Origin: Triplophysa rosa
Taxonomy: Eukaryota > Chordata > Actinopteri > Cypriniformes > Nemacheilidae
Assembly: GCF_024868665.1 (NCBI RefSeq)
Contig: NC_079896.1
Coordinates: 1,732,508-1,796,507, forward strand
Direction: 5' to 3'
Length of the DNA stretch: 64,000 nt
Position numbers and translations under genes: made by a program. The notes beneath the pieces are model-generated. The model saw only the letters and a list, made by a program, of their open reading frames with translations, had not been told where the DNA came from and did no database searches. Positions 1 to 11,804 of this stretch are shown one piece after another. Positions within the stretch are counted from its first letter, which is position 1. The number at the start of each line of letters is the position of its first letter.

Positions 1-18
1 GAGAGAGAGAGAGAGAGA
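1..18. repeat. (GA)n microsatellite cut by window edge
   Basis: Nine GA units at the very start of the window; the tract probably continues leftwards. Confidence 0.9.
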
Positions 19-747
19 CCTTGCGTCTACTTCAGAAAGCAAGACAGCAAGATTACGATGCATTATAAAACTGCACTTTTTGTTGAATTCTGAGGCAGAA
101 GTGCATGAATCTTTCATATAATCATAATGCATTATGGGATTGCTGAATCTAAGCTCATACATAGAAAAAAGTTGTGAACTATAGCTCATATAAAGTCTAT
201 AAAGTACTCTAATGATCTAAATCAAACTGTATTTTGATTTGATCTAACACACAGTTTGAATGTTCTATGTCATTTGATGTGATGTGACAGTATGATGGGA
301 TTGTTCTCACCCCTACAGAGGGCAGTCGTTTCCCCTCGGGGTTGGCTCTCACGGGTAAAGCGCTGTACAGCCTAACACCTCGATCTGCTACACTGTATCT
401 GTTCTGTAGAGATGGACAGAGACACAGATTGAGAAGACGAGAGAAAAACACCACCAAACTTTAGTTTTGGGAACACAAGCAAACGTTCAAACCGTTCCAC
501 AACATCATCACAAATAACAACAAATCAAATCAACAAGACAGAAATATTGAGCTGAGGAAATGTTTGGTAGACGGGGTTGTTGTATTCTGGTTTAACACTA
601 GAGGTCAGAGGTTTGTTCGAATCCCTAAAGTTAACCAACGAGCGACAGTGATGTTTATCTTAAAAACAGCACTAATAACATATTGAGCACAGCAGGAATA
701 ATGACATCTCAACTGATTTCAGTCAGTCATGCTGGCCTGATCCCACC
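19..747. other. intronic sequence, nothing recognised
   Basis: AT-rich unique-looking DNA. The only tRNA-like string is a B-box-like segment near 609-623 without a matching A box. Short frames here have no recognisable protein features. Confidence 0.6.
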
Positions 748-773
748 GTGTGTACATGTGTGTGTGTGTGTAC

Positions 774-812
<39 letters not shown>
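748..812. repeat. (TG)n microsatellite, imperfect
   Basis: TG units interrupted by ACATG and ACGC, then 16 pure TG units. It produces spurious His/Thr or Val/Cys frames. Confidence 0.95.
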
Positions 813-814
<2 letters not shown>

Positions 815-946
815 CGTCTCCTTGCTCCTGCTCAGTGTGTGAGGCCTGTCGGAGGAAACACTCCCCGCAGGAGATTTGGCAGTCTGGGCTTGGGAATCGG
901 AGAAATCCAACATCTAATGATTCACACCAGAGGTTGTGCCAAAAAT

Positions 947-980
<34 letters not shown>

Positions 981-981
981 A
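947..981. repeat. (CA)n microsatellite with CG core
   Basis: Alternating ACGCGCGCG followed by about 11 CA units. Pure alternating purine-pyrimidine, so it could adopt Z-DNA. Confidence 0.92.
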
Positions 982-1128
982 GTACTTTTTTACTTATTAA
1001 GTAAATATCCAGCCGCAAGTTCTAACTTTTACCCTTAAATTCTTCTCAAAAGAAAATAAATCATCATGTGTTGTAAAACATATGACATGATTTTCTGCTG
1101 TAACTTGACGATATATTGATAGTTTATC

Positions 1129-1281
1129 ACATTTACATTTATGCATTCGGCAGACGCTTTTATCCGAAGCGACTTACATTGCATTACACTATACATTTGT
1201 TTCGGAGTATGTGCAATCCCTGGGATCCAACCCACGACCTTGGGCATGCTAGCGTCACGCTCTGACCACTGAGCCACAGGA
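1129..1281 (-). mobile_element. tRNA-derived SINE (HAmo-like), near full length
   Basis: Read on the minus strand from 1281: a tRNA-related head with A box TGGCTCAGTGGTCAGAGC and a B box in GGGTTGGATCCC. A body follows, then the tail GTCGCTTCGGATAAAAGCG...GCATAAATGTAAATG. The tail matches the L2-type 3' end shared by many teleost SINEs and LINEs. It is most like the HAmo SINE group of cyprinids; the family name is from memory. Confidence 0.75.
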
Positions 1282-3374
1282 AAGCTTATCAGGTACAGTT
1301 TTCAAAAGCTTGACTAAAATGTTCCTAATAATCTTAAAAACATTTCAATCTGTAGGTGTATGTCTAAAAACATAATCGTGTCAACATATCAATTTCTTTA
1401 AAGTATATTTTTCAAATGGATGACCAAAAAATGAAGAGAAAGCAGCCGATATTAGACTGGGAACTCTTTAAATATACTCTTTAAAAAGCATCTGAGGGTG
1501 AGACCTCAAGAAACTGAATGATAATATGCCAAGAGAACGATTTTGTGGCTAAAATATAGCATAGTGTTGATTTATTTTAGGTGCTTTTAGTCACAACATA
1601 ATTATCACACTCCATAGTTTTGATGGGTTTACTATTTGTCTAAAAGGTAGAAAAAATCTGTTTCCAAACTTTTGTCTGGTTCTGTACATTTACATGCAAC
1701 CAAATAATCTGCTCATAATCAGATTGACGACTCAATCTGACCGAAAACCCTTCATGTAAACACCAGAATCAACGCGATCAAGCTCGATCAGAATAAAACT
1801 TTAATCGGACCGGAAGGGGTGATGTACTCCTGAAATAATACGATCAGAAAATGAATCATGCAAACTCTAAAATACACCTACAATAGCGCAATAATGCTTA
1901 TGTTTATTTCTTAATTTGTTTCAATATTTGTAAATTCAGTAATACTTTGACATTGTGCAAGGCTCATGTGTTCTTTCACAGCATCACATATCAAACAAAG
2001 AACATTTTTGTTTTTATTGAACATCTGAAAACGCCGTATGAAAAACTCTCTTGCACTGATCTTGATTTAGTACCTTCAGAGATGAGGTGTGAATTTGATG
2101 ACAGTTTACAAGTTTTGTTCGGAATATTTATACCGTACATGTACATGTCTATGGTACAAAGAGAGAGAATCGGGTGAAACTACAGGGCAGATATCTCACT
2201 GAAGTTGTCATGCGTTTTCTCTGATTTGTGTCTCTCTGTGTCGCAGCTAAACTCAGACACACATCTCGGGGTTTTCTGCATGTTGGGTTTTCCTGTTACC
2301 CGCCGCACGTGTCTGTAATCGATGTGCCCTTTCCAGCAAACTTTACTGTAAACCGTGGGCGACTCGAGGGGAACGTGCTGACCGAGCAGAAGTACAGTAT
2401 CACAATGATTGTGGTTTGACTGGAAGTTTATTAACTGCTGACTTTTATAAAAAAATTAACTTGTGGACGGTTTGAAGTGAAGCGAGAGTGGTTGAATAAA
2501 AAAGTGACATATTTAGCAGTTGGCAGAAGAATGACACATTAGCTTCCAGTTCCTGTTTTTGGGTTACTTACACGACAGAAACAAACAGACGCAAACACGC
2601 TCACAAATACTTTGAATTAATACCAAACCAAACAGTGCCGAGATGAACCGCGACATTTGATGCGAAGCAAAAGAAATCACGTTAAAATCAACAGGGGACG
2701 ACAATAAAAATATTTTTTTAATAAAATACAGCAAATTATTCATAATTTATCAGCCAATTATATTCCTTTGACAGCTCCCATAAACCAATCCCATGACTCG
2801 ATTTCCCTCTCCTAAACAAATATATGAATTATATTTGTGCCGCAGCGTTCTGCAATGCAAACACACAGCGTTCTATAGCATAAAGGTGACCACATGAGAT
2901 GCTGTGAGGACACGCTGGTTAAAACCGCTGATACTCTGTCAACTTTTTTCTTTAACATGTTGCCCAAAGTCGTAAATAAGATGAAGTGTAAGAGAGAAGG
3001 TGTTTAAAAACAAACAAACGCACAAAACAATCTGCATTAAAGCAGCAGCTGCTACATGCAAATGTCTCTTAAACCGCAGCACCATTACTGCGTTTTGAAT
3101 TTTGGATATTATTACAATGCAAATTGCATAGGGCAAGAGATTAAGTTGCAATTATGGCCTGAAAAGCATGACGAGCGATGGAAATGTGCTATTTCGGGCT
3201 CTGCGTCCTGCCCGTCCGCGGGAGGAGTGTACTTAGTCATATTAAATATAGTATAAAATACTGGGTGGTAAGAGATTGAAGCAATAAATGCCATAAAGAC
3301 AGAGAGTGTGTGTACACGTGCAAGCTTTAATGTGATTGTTTAACATTCTGAATAAGTGCTCAACTACACTGACC

Positions 3375-3382
<8 letters not shown>
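1282..3382. other. intronic sequence with few recognisable repeats
   Basis: No gene recognised. The stretch 1690-1870 looks like a degenerate transposon, with a phrase near ACATGCAACCAAATAATC and a partial counterpart reading TTCATGTAAACACC. The stretch 2220-2420 is more GC-rich and non-repetitive, with an acceptor-like TGTGTCGCAG at its start, but no convincing coding frame follows. The remainder is AT-rich. Confidence 0.5.
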
Positions 3383-3422
<40 letters not shown>

Positions 3423-3431
3423 TGAGAGAGT

Positions 3432-3511
<80 letters not shown>

Positions 3512-3557
3512 AGAGGAGAGAGAGAGAGAGAAGAGAGAGAGGAGAGAGGAGAGAGAG

Positions 3558-3609
<52 letters not shown>

Positions 3610-3823
3610 AGAGAGAGAGAGAGGAGAGGGGAAGGGAGAGGAAAGAGAGAGAGAGAGAGAGAGAGAGAAGAGAGGAGGAGAGAGGAGAGAGAGAGAAGAA
3701 GAGAGAGAGAGGAGAAGAGAGAAGAGAAGAGAGAAGAGAGAGAGAGAGAGGAGAGAAGAGAGGAGAAGAGAGAGAGAGAGAGAGAGACAGAGAGAAGGGG
3801 AGGAGAGAGAGAAGATAGCAGAC

Positions 3824-3878
<55 letters not shown>
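3383..3878. repeat. very long imperfect (GA)n polypurine tract
   Basis: About 495 bp of almost uninterrupted purine on the plus strand: GA units broken by GG, AA and rare T or C. Long Ser/Leu-rich frames on the minus strand and Arg/Glu-rich frames on the plus strand are artefacts of this tract. Confidence 0.97.
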
Positions 3879-3879
<1 letters not shown>

Positions 3880-4144
3880 CATAACTGAAAATTTAGCACC
3901 ATTCTAAACCTCACAATTATTATTAACCTCATTAATTATAAATTATGAGAAAATAAGGGCATACATAAAGTTCTGTGTGGCACTCAAATTGAAGAAAAAA
4001 GTGCTTAAATGAAAAAAACGCAACAAATGAAAATTGATAAACAAACGACACCTAACATCCGCTGTCAGATATTTTAGACTCTCAAAATCATAGCAGAAAC
4101 GCAGATATGAATCCTACTGAGAAAAATTTGGATTTAGCTTAGAC

Positions 4145-4473
4145 TTAAAGTGATCGTTGACTCAAAAATGAAAATTCGGTCATCATTTCCTCTCCCTCTT
4201 GTCCTTTCACACATGAATGACTTTCTTTTTTCCCGCAGAACCCAATAGAAGATATTTTGAAGAAAGTTGGTAAGCGAACAGCACTGGCCCCCATTCACTT
4301 CTATCGTGTGGACACAAAACCAATGCAAGTGAATGGGGGGCCGGTTAACAACATTTGTCAAAATATCTTCTTTTGGGTTCTGCGGAGGTCAGAAAGTCAT
4401 ACAGGTTTGAAATGACAAACTGGTGAGTAAATGATGACAGAATTTAGTATTTTTGGGTGAACTATACCTTTAA
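4145..4473. mobile_element. palindromic TTAA-flanked MITE, full-length copy
   Basis: Bounded by TTAA (4145-4148 and 4470-4473). It begins near AGTGATCGTTGACTC and ends GGGTGAACTATACC. The arms are inverted copies: GAAGATATTTTGAAG in the left half against CAAAATATCTTCTTTTG in the right half. This matches a common cyprinid snapback repeat (consensus start near GTGACAGTTCACCC). It has no coding capacity. Confidence 0.8.
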
Positions 4474-4672
4474 AGGGACAGTCCAAAAATTCTGTCATCA
4501 TGTGGTTGTAAATCTGTCTATGACTCTTTCTTCAGTGAAAAACAAAAGAAGATATTTTGAGAAATGTCTCAGTGGTTTTGTGTCCATGTAATGGAAGTCA
4601 ATTGGGTTGTTCCTCAAAATATTCCTTCTTTGACAGAATATAGAGAGAGTATTCTGTCATTTAAGAGAACTG
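4470..4672. mobile_element. second copy of palindromic TTAA MITE, truncated, abutting the first
   Basis: Starts at the same TTAA (4470-4473) that ends the previous copy, with AGGGACAGTCC then ATTCTGTCATCATG. It carries the family core AAGAAGATATTTTGAGAAAT. The right arm is degenerate and fades near 4672. Confidence 0.65.
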
Positions 4673-4870
4673 TTCTGGTAAATAGATGTACCTTTCTGTC
4701 TCTTTGAAGGTAAATCGCAATTAAAATGAACACAAATATAATACACAGCAGTAATTAACAAAGAGAGAAAAAACAGATCTGTCCTTCACACGTCTTTTTA
4801 GAGTAATTGTTAGATTTCTCTTCACATCCGCCTCAGACTCTTGCTCATTATGGAAATAAGGACAATCGTT

Positions 4871-4874
<4 letters not shown>

Positions 4875-4933
<59 letters not shown>
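4875..4933. repeat. (TG)n microsatellite
   Basis: About 29 uninterrupted TG units. Confidence 0.97.
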
Positions 4934-4934
<1 letters not shown>

Positions 4935-5059
4935 AGGGTTCTCAAATTAGGATAACACAGGAAAATGGGGGTAGTGAAGAGAACACCTGCCCTACAATAC
5001 TACAGCTTCTCTAAAGACTCTCTCACACACATTCAAACGCTATCCAAATGAGGACAAAT

Positions 5060-5190
5060 CACATTTATGCATTTAGCAGTAAACAAGTCGGCAAACTAAA
5101 CACTGCATTCAAGCTATGCATTTTATCAGCATGTGTGCCCGTGACTTTTGCACTGCTGACTGCAATGCGCCACCAACTGAGCTACAGAAA
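5060..5190 (-). mobile_element. degenerate tRNA-derived SINE
   Basis: On the minus strand from about 5190: CTGTAGCTCAGTTGGTGG (A-box region), then GTGCAAAAGTCACGGG (B-box region, eroded), a body with GCATAGCTTGAATGCA, and the tail GCTAAATGCATAAATGTG. The conserved GTCGCTTTGGATAAAAGCG segment of the tail has been partly lost. Confidence 0.65.
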
Positions 5191-5402
5191 CAGAAACGGC
5201 TCGGTCACTTCATTTGGTTAAAAATGGACGAAAAACAATTATATAGCAAGTACATAACTGAAAGTGTTGAAACGTGCTTTTGAGTATGATTTCGTGGGAA
5301 ATGTCACATCATTTGAGTTCAACACACAAAGATAAAGTAACCTGCAATGTTACGTTTCAAACAGAGATGGCGATAGAGAGGCAAATCATACAAATTGCTG
5401 CT

Positions 5403-6463
5403 TTAAAAGGAACCACGGGCATAGAGAGATGTATGGCTTAATACGCTGTAATAGCCTTACACTACTAGCCTTGGCGTTGGAAACGCATCACTATTTTCAT
5501 TTCCTTGAAAAAAAAAATGTAAAGCTCATTTTAACCTACGGAGGTCGCCATTTTCGTTTTCGATAACGTCATCTGGTTGCGCGCACAGGCAGCCAAACGG
5601 AACACAGACACACTTATCAGTTTTTCTGTAGATATAAGGCGCTTGTATGATAAATATATCTATTAAAACAATGCTAAAATAATAAAAAAGAAAATAAAGA
5701 GGCTATTTGGTCTATTTTCATACATTTTAATATTGTTGGACAGAAACAATTACAAACATACATATTAACAACCCAAAATCATTGCGAATTTAATATATAC
5801 GATATACTTTTAGCTATTATAAAATGCATTTATCCAGATTTTGACTGTTTGATGTTGATACAGTCTTCTCTCGCTCTCTCTCTCTCTGTCTTAGCTGACG
5901 GGGGCTAACATTCACGTCTATAATACAGAATAAATAACCAAACCGCAAGCATCTTGCTACCGTGTTTATCAATATATTCTCATAATGTATAGAGTATACA
6001 ATAATAGTGGATGATAATGTCTTAAATAGTCTTAACTGTCTTAAAGACGGAGGTTTAAAGCTGTCATTTAATGCATGTGTTTACCTTGAACAGACGCAAT
6101 TGAACGCGTTCTTTAACGGCAGGCAGGCTGGCTTGTGTCAAGAGGACATACCGCCACCTACTGTCCCTGTGTATTTATACATCTGACCTTATGTTTGACG
6201 TCTCATATTTTACTGATACATGTTTAGATCTATGGAAAACGTGTGTGCCGTAGCGTTAAGAGAACAGGTTTAGGTTGCATGTGCAACCGTTTGACGTCAA
6301 GTATTTTGACGCAAAAAAAAATGGCGGCCTCCGAGTTAAAATATTTTTTCAAGGTTTATGAATACTGCGACAGTTGCGCTGTTTTTCACTTCACATTTAT
6401 AAAGTCAATGCAACTGTTGATATATTAAGCCATACATCTCTCTATACCCTGGGATCCCTTTAA
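5403..6463. mobile_element. ~1.05-kb DNA transposon with long TIRs and TTAA target site
   Basis: TTAA lies at both ends (5403-5406, 6460-6463). Left end AAGGAACCACGGGCATAGAG; right end in complement AAGGGATCCCAGGGTATAGA. Both continue GAGATGTATGGCTTAATA. Similarity extends about 190 bp inwards, including (left as read, right in complement) a CTTGAAAAAA stretch, ATTTTAAC, GGAGG.CGCCATTTT and GGTTGC. The centre is AT-rich without a transposase frame. TTAA duplications suggest a piggyBac- or Kolobok-related non-autonomous element; superfamily unassigned. Confidence 0.8.
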
Positions 6464-6593
6464 ATAAAGCTTGTTATATTCACTACAAATTAACCCAAAC
6501 CCTAAAACTCACTAAACCTTTTGTGCATTTTACAGTAAAAAAATATTTAAAATAACTGAATGTGAAAAATAACCTCTGAACCCAATTCCTATC

Positions 6594-6760
6594 ATTTACA
6601 TTTAGTCATTTAGCAGACGCTTTTATCCAAAGCGACTTACAGAGAGTTCAGGGAGCAATAAAGCGATATGTCATACAGGAGCAATAATACAATAGGTGCT
6701 AATACAAAGTTACGAGTTTCAACAAAAGCCAGACCACTACCTGTTGAGAGAAAAAGAGAG
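6594..6760 (-). mobile_element. L2-like LINE/SINE 3' tail fragment
   Basis: Read on the minus strand it ends GTCGCTTTGGATAAAAGCG, then TCTGCTAAATGACTAAATG. It is preceded by CTATTGTATTATTGCTCC and GCTTTATTGCTCCCTGAA. It is the same sequence as the plus-strand copy at 22985-23146. The tail is related to, but distinct from, that of the SINEs in this window. Confidence 0.65.
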
Positions 6761-8121
6761 GGTTAGTGGTTTTTTTCTATCATACCTTCATGTTCACAGT
6801 GAAAGGTGTTTGTGAATCTAAACTTGTTCAATGTGCCACATTTTAAGTGTGATAATATGGTGTGGACACACACGTACAGTGTTTAGAGTTCTGCATTTAC
6901 GATGAAGTTGTGAAGTGATGTGACAGATCGTCTCATTAATTCTCTAAAGAAACTATGTTCTTACAAACCTCTCGCCATCCATTTACAGGTTGTTTAAAGA
7001 CAAACCTGAGCAGTGTTACACATGAAAACAGTGATTTGCATTTATAGGTTATGAAAATATCAATCTTCGTATGGCGGTTGTCAGGGTGATGCTCTGGTTG
7101 CTAAGGTGTTGTGATTTCAATGATGTACGCTGTAGAAGTAAACGCTGGATAACATGTGAACATTTGAGATCTCTCTGCACGTGTTAACGGCTTGGATAAG
7201 CGTTTCGTTCCCCGTCGATCTCACACACACACAGATTGAAAGTATCAAGCCAGTCATGTTACTTTCATTTCAAACACTCAACAACACTAACACTTCAATC
7301 GGCCAATGGGAGGCGGTTTCTCATCTCACGTTTCAGACGAAAGTCATGTCACAACTGACTGTTCACATCATTAAAACTGAAAACGCATTCTGACTGTCCA
7401 TCACCATTTTGGTTTTACACAATGACAAAGACGCTTGCAGACAATCTGAGATATTTCTAATTTGTTTGTGATAAGGTTCAATCAAAAAGGTCTATATTTA
7501 TCTCTATTTACTAGGAGAAACGTTTCGGATGAAGCTGATGCATGTTGTGTTTTCCTCGTTACATTTCCGAACGTGTTTCTCGAACCAATGGCAGACGAGC
7601 GTTTCTCGCTCTCGAGTCTCTGCTGTTACATCACCCTCCCCTGCACGCTAGCAACACAAAGAACACTTGCATTAAAATAATCTTCCGTTTGCAGGCCACA
7701 CAAAAGAAGGAAAGTAATTTCTTAACATGAAAGCAATCTCCTCACAACCATCTGCTCGCCGTCTAAATCAAAAGTGCTGTTTCCAGAGAACAGCGTCCAA
7801 ATACTCCTGCCAAACACACATTTGAGACGCTGCGTAGTTTGAAAGAAGCCAAGTAGCGAAAACATTGTTTTCCCAAGTTAGAACAAACTCCTTTGGATTG
7901 AATCAGACAGATAACAGACTGCTGAAAATTATTATCCTTTATTCTGTCCAAACACTCAATTAGAACTTAAGAGTTCGGTTTTACAGTGTGATGTCATCAC
8001 TTAACCTTTTTCACAGTTCTACAAAAAACTAGCATTTATGTACTATTGCTTGAAAGAAATCTGAAAATCTTAGAAAAGGATAGAAACAAACAAAAAAAAC
8101 AATATTATGATGTAAAAACTC
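6761..8121. other. intronic sequence, nothing coding recognised
   Basis: AT-rich. Near 7083-7115 is a short GTTGCTA-type string related to the minisatellite at 45958-46190. Frames at 7181-7393 and 7462-7730 have no recognisable domains. Confidence 0.55.
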
Positions 8122-8221
8122 TACACTATTGAAAATAGCGGTTCCTAAAGATCTTTTGTCAGGCCGTATGGTTCCATAAGGTATCTTGAACCATTTTAGC
8201 ACCTTTACTTTTAAGAGTGTA
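8122..8221. mobile_element. short TA-flanked inverted-repeat MITE (100 bp)
   Basis: Left end TACACTATTGAAAATAGCGG; right end in complement TACACTCTTAAAAGTAAAGG, both followed by a GGTTC-type motif. It belongs to the loose 'TACACT...GGTTCTT' group also present at 16480-16742 and 33169-33542. Confidence 0.6.
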
Positions 8222-8263
8222 TTTGTGCAAAAAACGTTTTTTATTATACACTACTTTCAAAAA

Positions 8264-8530
8264 AGATGCACTGATACTAAATTTCTCCACCGATACCGAT
8301 ACCGATTATTCGGCGTAATATCTGCCGATACCGATTCTCAAGATTAAATTCTAAATGTTATCAATTAATATCGAGTATCAAACTGGTGATGTTTCTTAAC
8401 ATTTTCTAAATACAGAGCACACATTCATTCAATTTTCCTGTCCTCTGTTGATTGACAGAATATATCGGCCCCGATCATCGGCTGTTTTTAAACGACCCAT
8501 TATTGGCCGATGTATCGATACATCTCCCCT
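8264..8530. mobile_element. hAT-like element of the 'GATGCACCGATA' family, degenerate
   Basis: Begins AGATGCACTGATACT, carries repeated CCGATACCGAT units, and ends GGCCGATGTATCGATACATC. It resembles the longer copy at 47580-48247 that has a target-site duplication. Confidence 0.6.
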
Positions 8531-9067
8531 ATCAAACTACGCTGATTATTTAAACACAAAACAAGTTGGCATGAGCATTTTACGAACCGTTTGTGCTACA
8601 GATGTGACTTGTTAAGAAGAGGACGGCTTTTATTTTCTAATTGACAAGACTTACAGTTTTCACTCGGTGGGGGATAAAAGTCCCACTGACAAATATAGAA
8701 CGAGTCAGTAAAGCTGAACCTACAGACCAGAATATTCACACTTTAAACCTTTACAACATCACAACAATGAACTAATAAAATCCACAACAACACCCTCTAA
8801 TCACAACAGCCTTGCACAAACACATTGTCTATTATGGCAGGTAACTAAAAACTGAAATCACATGTAAGGACTTTTAATTTGTATTATAGTGATGGATTGT
8901 GTAGAAAGCCTGTAAATGCAAAAATAGCTGAAATCTATCTCCATCAGAATCTCTAATACCTTTATAACATGTCAGACATTTATTATAGTAGCCAAAGACT
9001 TAGACTGGCGACAGAGCTGGTGACACTTTTAGCCTGAAAGTATTAGACCTCTTACTGTATGATCTCA

Positions 9068-9070
<3 letters not shown>
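8531..9070. other. intronic sequence, nothing recognised
   Basis: AT-rich unique-looking DNA with no repeat or coding signal that I can name. Confidence 0.55.
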
Positions 9071-9117
<47 letters not shown>

Positions 9118-9127
9118 ACGTGTGTGT
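9071..9127. repeat. (TG)n microsatellite
   Basis: 22 TG units, a CGCACG interruption, then three more TG units. Confidence 0.96.
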
Positions 9128-10304
9128 AATGAACTCATGGGGTTTATTTTCCACAGCAGATGTCTCGAGTTTAACAACACCGTGAATTAACGTCCATGCT
9201 GACAGAAAGATCAACATGTATTGAAAAAATGAGCGACATAACACACATGTGCACATATACAATATAAATGAATATGATAACCAATTAAGTATAATTTAAT
9301 TTGGATTCAATTCAAATGTAGGCGCAAACACACATGCATCAAAACGTAAAAGTTAATTTTAACTCATTTCTATGTAAACATCGAACATATATAGCAGGTG
9401 GTCCATAGGAAAGAAAACTCTTATGTGTGAGATATACCGTTATTATAGGTCAAATAGTTTAGAAAACTTCATAAAACCATCTTTTACACTCATATTCATC
9501 GCGCTCAAGTGAAATGAACCACAGAGTTGCTTACAGGAGCCAAATAACGTTCATAAAGCCACGGCGCATGAGAATTAATTCTCTAAAAATAAACGTTTAA
9601 CAGCTCCGACTCGAGACGGATCTGGCAGCCGTGTGTTTACTTTATGAGTAATGCAATTACATAAACTAAGAGCAGAACATCTCCGCGAGTTATTTAGCCC
9701 TGATCCGGGGTCAGTTTTCACTGAGAAACAGGTGTCGCTGGCGTTTTGTGCAGTGTGGGAGATGCCTTATATCTGCTGAAAACATGATTCATTGTTTTTG
9801 ATGCCGGTGCACCGCAGAGATGGCGACAGCAAGCGCTCTGTGATATTGAAAGTGCACACTAGATATTGCGGCCGCAACAAAGCACCAGACAGTCATTCCA
9901 GCAGCATATTATAACATAACTGCCTGCCCTGCTGTCTACATAGGGCACTGCCTTCTAAGTCGGCATCCTCACGGAGATGAGGAACTCTGCACAAGGGCCT
10001 TAAATGTCTACAAATGCAGTCTAGTTAGGGAGCTTGTTAACTTCTGGAATAAAAGCGCAGTGGTATTTATATAGTTTAGGAGTTGTAAAGGCATAATGGG
10101 TTGTGTTGTTTGAAGACGGTATGTAAATGCTCTGTTGTGGTACCACATAGTCATTAACATACACTTCAAAGGAATGATTTATGTGTGCATATGTGCATAT
10201 GTGTGTGTGTTAGCACACAATACAGAGACTGTGTTTATCTGATGGGGGGTCCTGGTAATGCCTCACATTCCAGTTTCTGGGGGAAAAATTTCACTACCAT
10301 GTCT

Positions 10305-10307
<3 letters not shown>
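9128..10307. other. intronic sequence; non-repetitive GC-richer block at 9600-10000
   Basis: No gene. The 9600-10000 stretch is less AT-rich than its surroundings, contains a NotI-like GCGGCCGC (about 9868-9875), and shows no recognisable transposon ends, so it may be regulatory. Frames are short and uncharacterised. Confidence 0.4.

Positions 10308-10350
<43 letters not shown>
10308..10350. repeat. (CA)n microsatellite
   Basis: 21 CA units. It produces spurious His/Thr and Val/Cys frames. Confidence 0.96.
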
Positions 10351-10352
<2 letters not shown>

Positions 10353-10790
10353 TCCACTAATGCAAAATGGCTGTAAATGATACAACATGCATTGGTTTGT
10401 GTTACAGGTAACAAAACCCTGGCAGCTGTTGTCGGGGGTCTCGCGTCAGCAGCTACACACCAAACGCAGTGAGTGTCTACATGTGTATGGATGACTCCCT
10501 TCATAACACAATCACAAAAACATTAACATGGTATTCTGACATGTTACCGTGGTAATACCATGCTATTCTTTGAAGTACCATTAAAATTTCAACAGAATGT
10601 TTATATACAATTCTGTACCACGGTGCATCTGATGCTATCATTGAACCAGGTAATCGTAAACTTTGTGTGCAATACCTGAATAAATAAACGAAAAATCGTA
10701 ATATTTGGAAGAAAGATGAAATATGAAAACAACTTTTTTATTTTTGTGTTTTTGTAGAAAGTACCCCTAGAAAATAAGCACCGTTGTATT

Positions 10791-11216
10791 GGACCTTTTT
10801 CACGTTTCCGGGTTTCAGCAGCGGAAGTCGTCAAAGTTGGGTAAACTTCTATAGCGGTGAATGGGAGATGACCACAAATATATCTTTTTGCATTCTCGTT
10901 TGCTCAAATAGCAAAAGAAAAACTCAACGATAGTGTTTTAACCACTTTCAACAAAATGAAAAAAAAAAATAGAAAGACTCTGATAACGGCAGTTAAAAGA
11001 GAGAATGACGTCAAATTTATACGCTGTATAAGAAACACCCTCGCATTAGCGTTAACAGTTTTATTGTAATTTGATGCAAAGGTAATATAATACAAAGTAT
11101 ACTACTTATAAACGTACATACATTTAAAAAAATAAAAGAAAATATACGAAACATTTCTGGGGATTTACGATGCTGATGACCGTTGAACACGCATCACTGG
11201 CTTGTGAAAAAGGTCC
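10791..11216. mobile_element. 426-bp inverted-repeat DNA element (GGACCTTTTTCAC ends)
   Basis: Left terminus GGACCTTTTTCACGTTTCC; right terminus in complement GGACCTTTTTCACAAGCC. The interior is noncoding, with GCGGAAGTCGTCAAAG near the left end and TTTCTGGGGATTTACG near the right. I could not define a clear target-site duplication. I recognise this as a common cyprinid non-autonomous DNA element; superfamily not assigned. Confidence 0.65.
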
Positions 11217-11804
11217 ATTGCCATAAAAATAAAAAGACCGCATTTTTTGAAGAACCTATCGTGATGTACAGTATATATAGCCTATATAGCCAATGGCCTA
11301 TACACGAGATTCAATTGAATAATGTAATATTTTACAGACACGTCTGTGTATTCCTATCAACAGATAGAGGAGCGTCGTGTAAAATATCAGCCGGACTGGT
11401 CCACCTTCCCCAGTGATAAACTCTGCCAGTCTGGTATCAGTTTCTGCTTGTTTCTCTGGCCGGATGCCCAGCGTCCATTGTTTTCCCTTCATATCCCACC
11501 CTGCACTCATTTACGCTCCCCCTCTTTCCCTGTTTGTTCACCGTGGCAACCGTCCTGCGCTCTGATTGGTGGGGATATCTGGCAGCTCAATTAACCGGTA
11601 ATGTAGTGTTTACCTTTCAAGAGGAAGTCCCAGCGACAACACACACACACACACATGTGCTTGCGTGGTGTTTTGTGTATCTCAGGTGCACCACTTACGC
11701 AACATGTAGAGAGAAAAATGTTATTGCTCAGATGTTGCATTTAGATGTGTCATTTAAGTATCGACTTGGTCTCAGATGTTTCTCCTGACAACAGAAACAA
11801 ATAA
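11217..11804. other. intronic sequence; ends with a fragment of a dispersed repeat
   Basis: Mostly unique. At 11771-11790 the string CTCAGATGTTTCTCCTGACA matches the dispersed repeat seen at 25.9 and 57.7 kb; its reverse complement appears at 12671-12690. A short CA run lies near 11638-11655. Confidence 0.5.

Noticed and set aside
609..623. B-box-like GTTCGAATCCC suggesting a tRNA gene
   Set aside because: No A box or cloverleaf at the right distance.
1129..1281. A and B boxes that could be read as a tRNA gene
   Set aside because: The L2-like tail and repeated occurrences (54736-54870, 28744-28816) show a SINE; the tRNA fold is degraded.
3360..3932. 172-190-residue Ser/Leu-rich minus frames and a 118-residue Arg/Glu plus frame
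   Set aside because: Direct translation of the (GA)n/(CT)n tract; no codon bias, domain or splice context.
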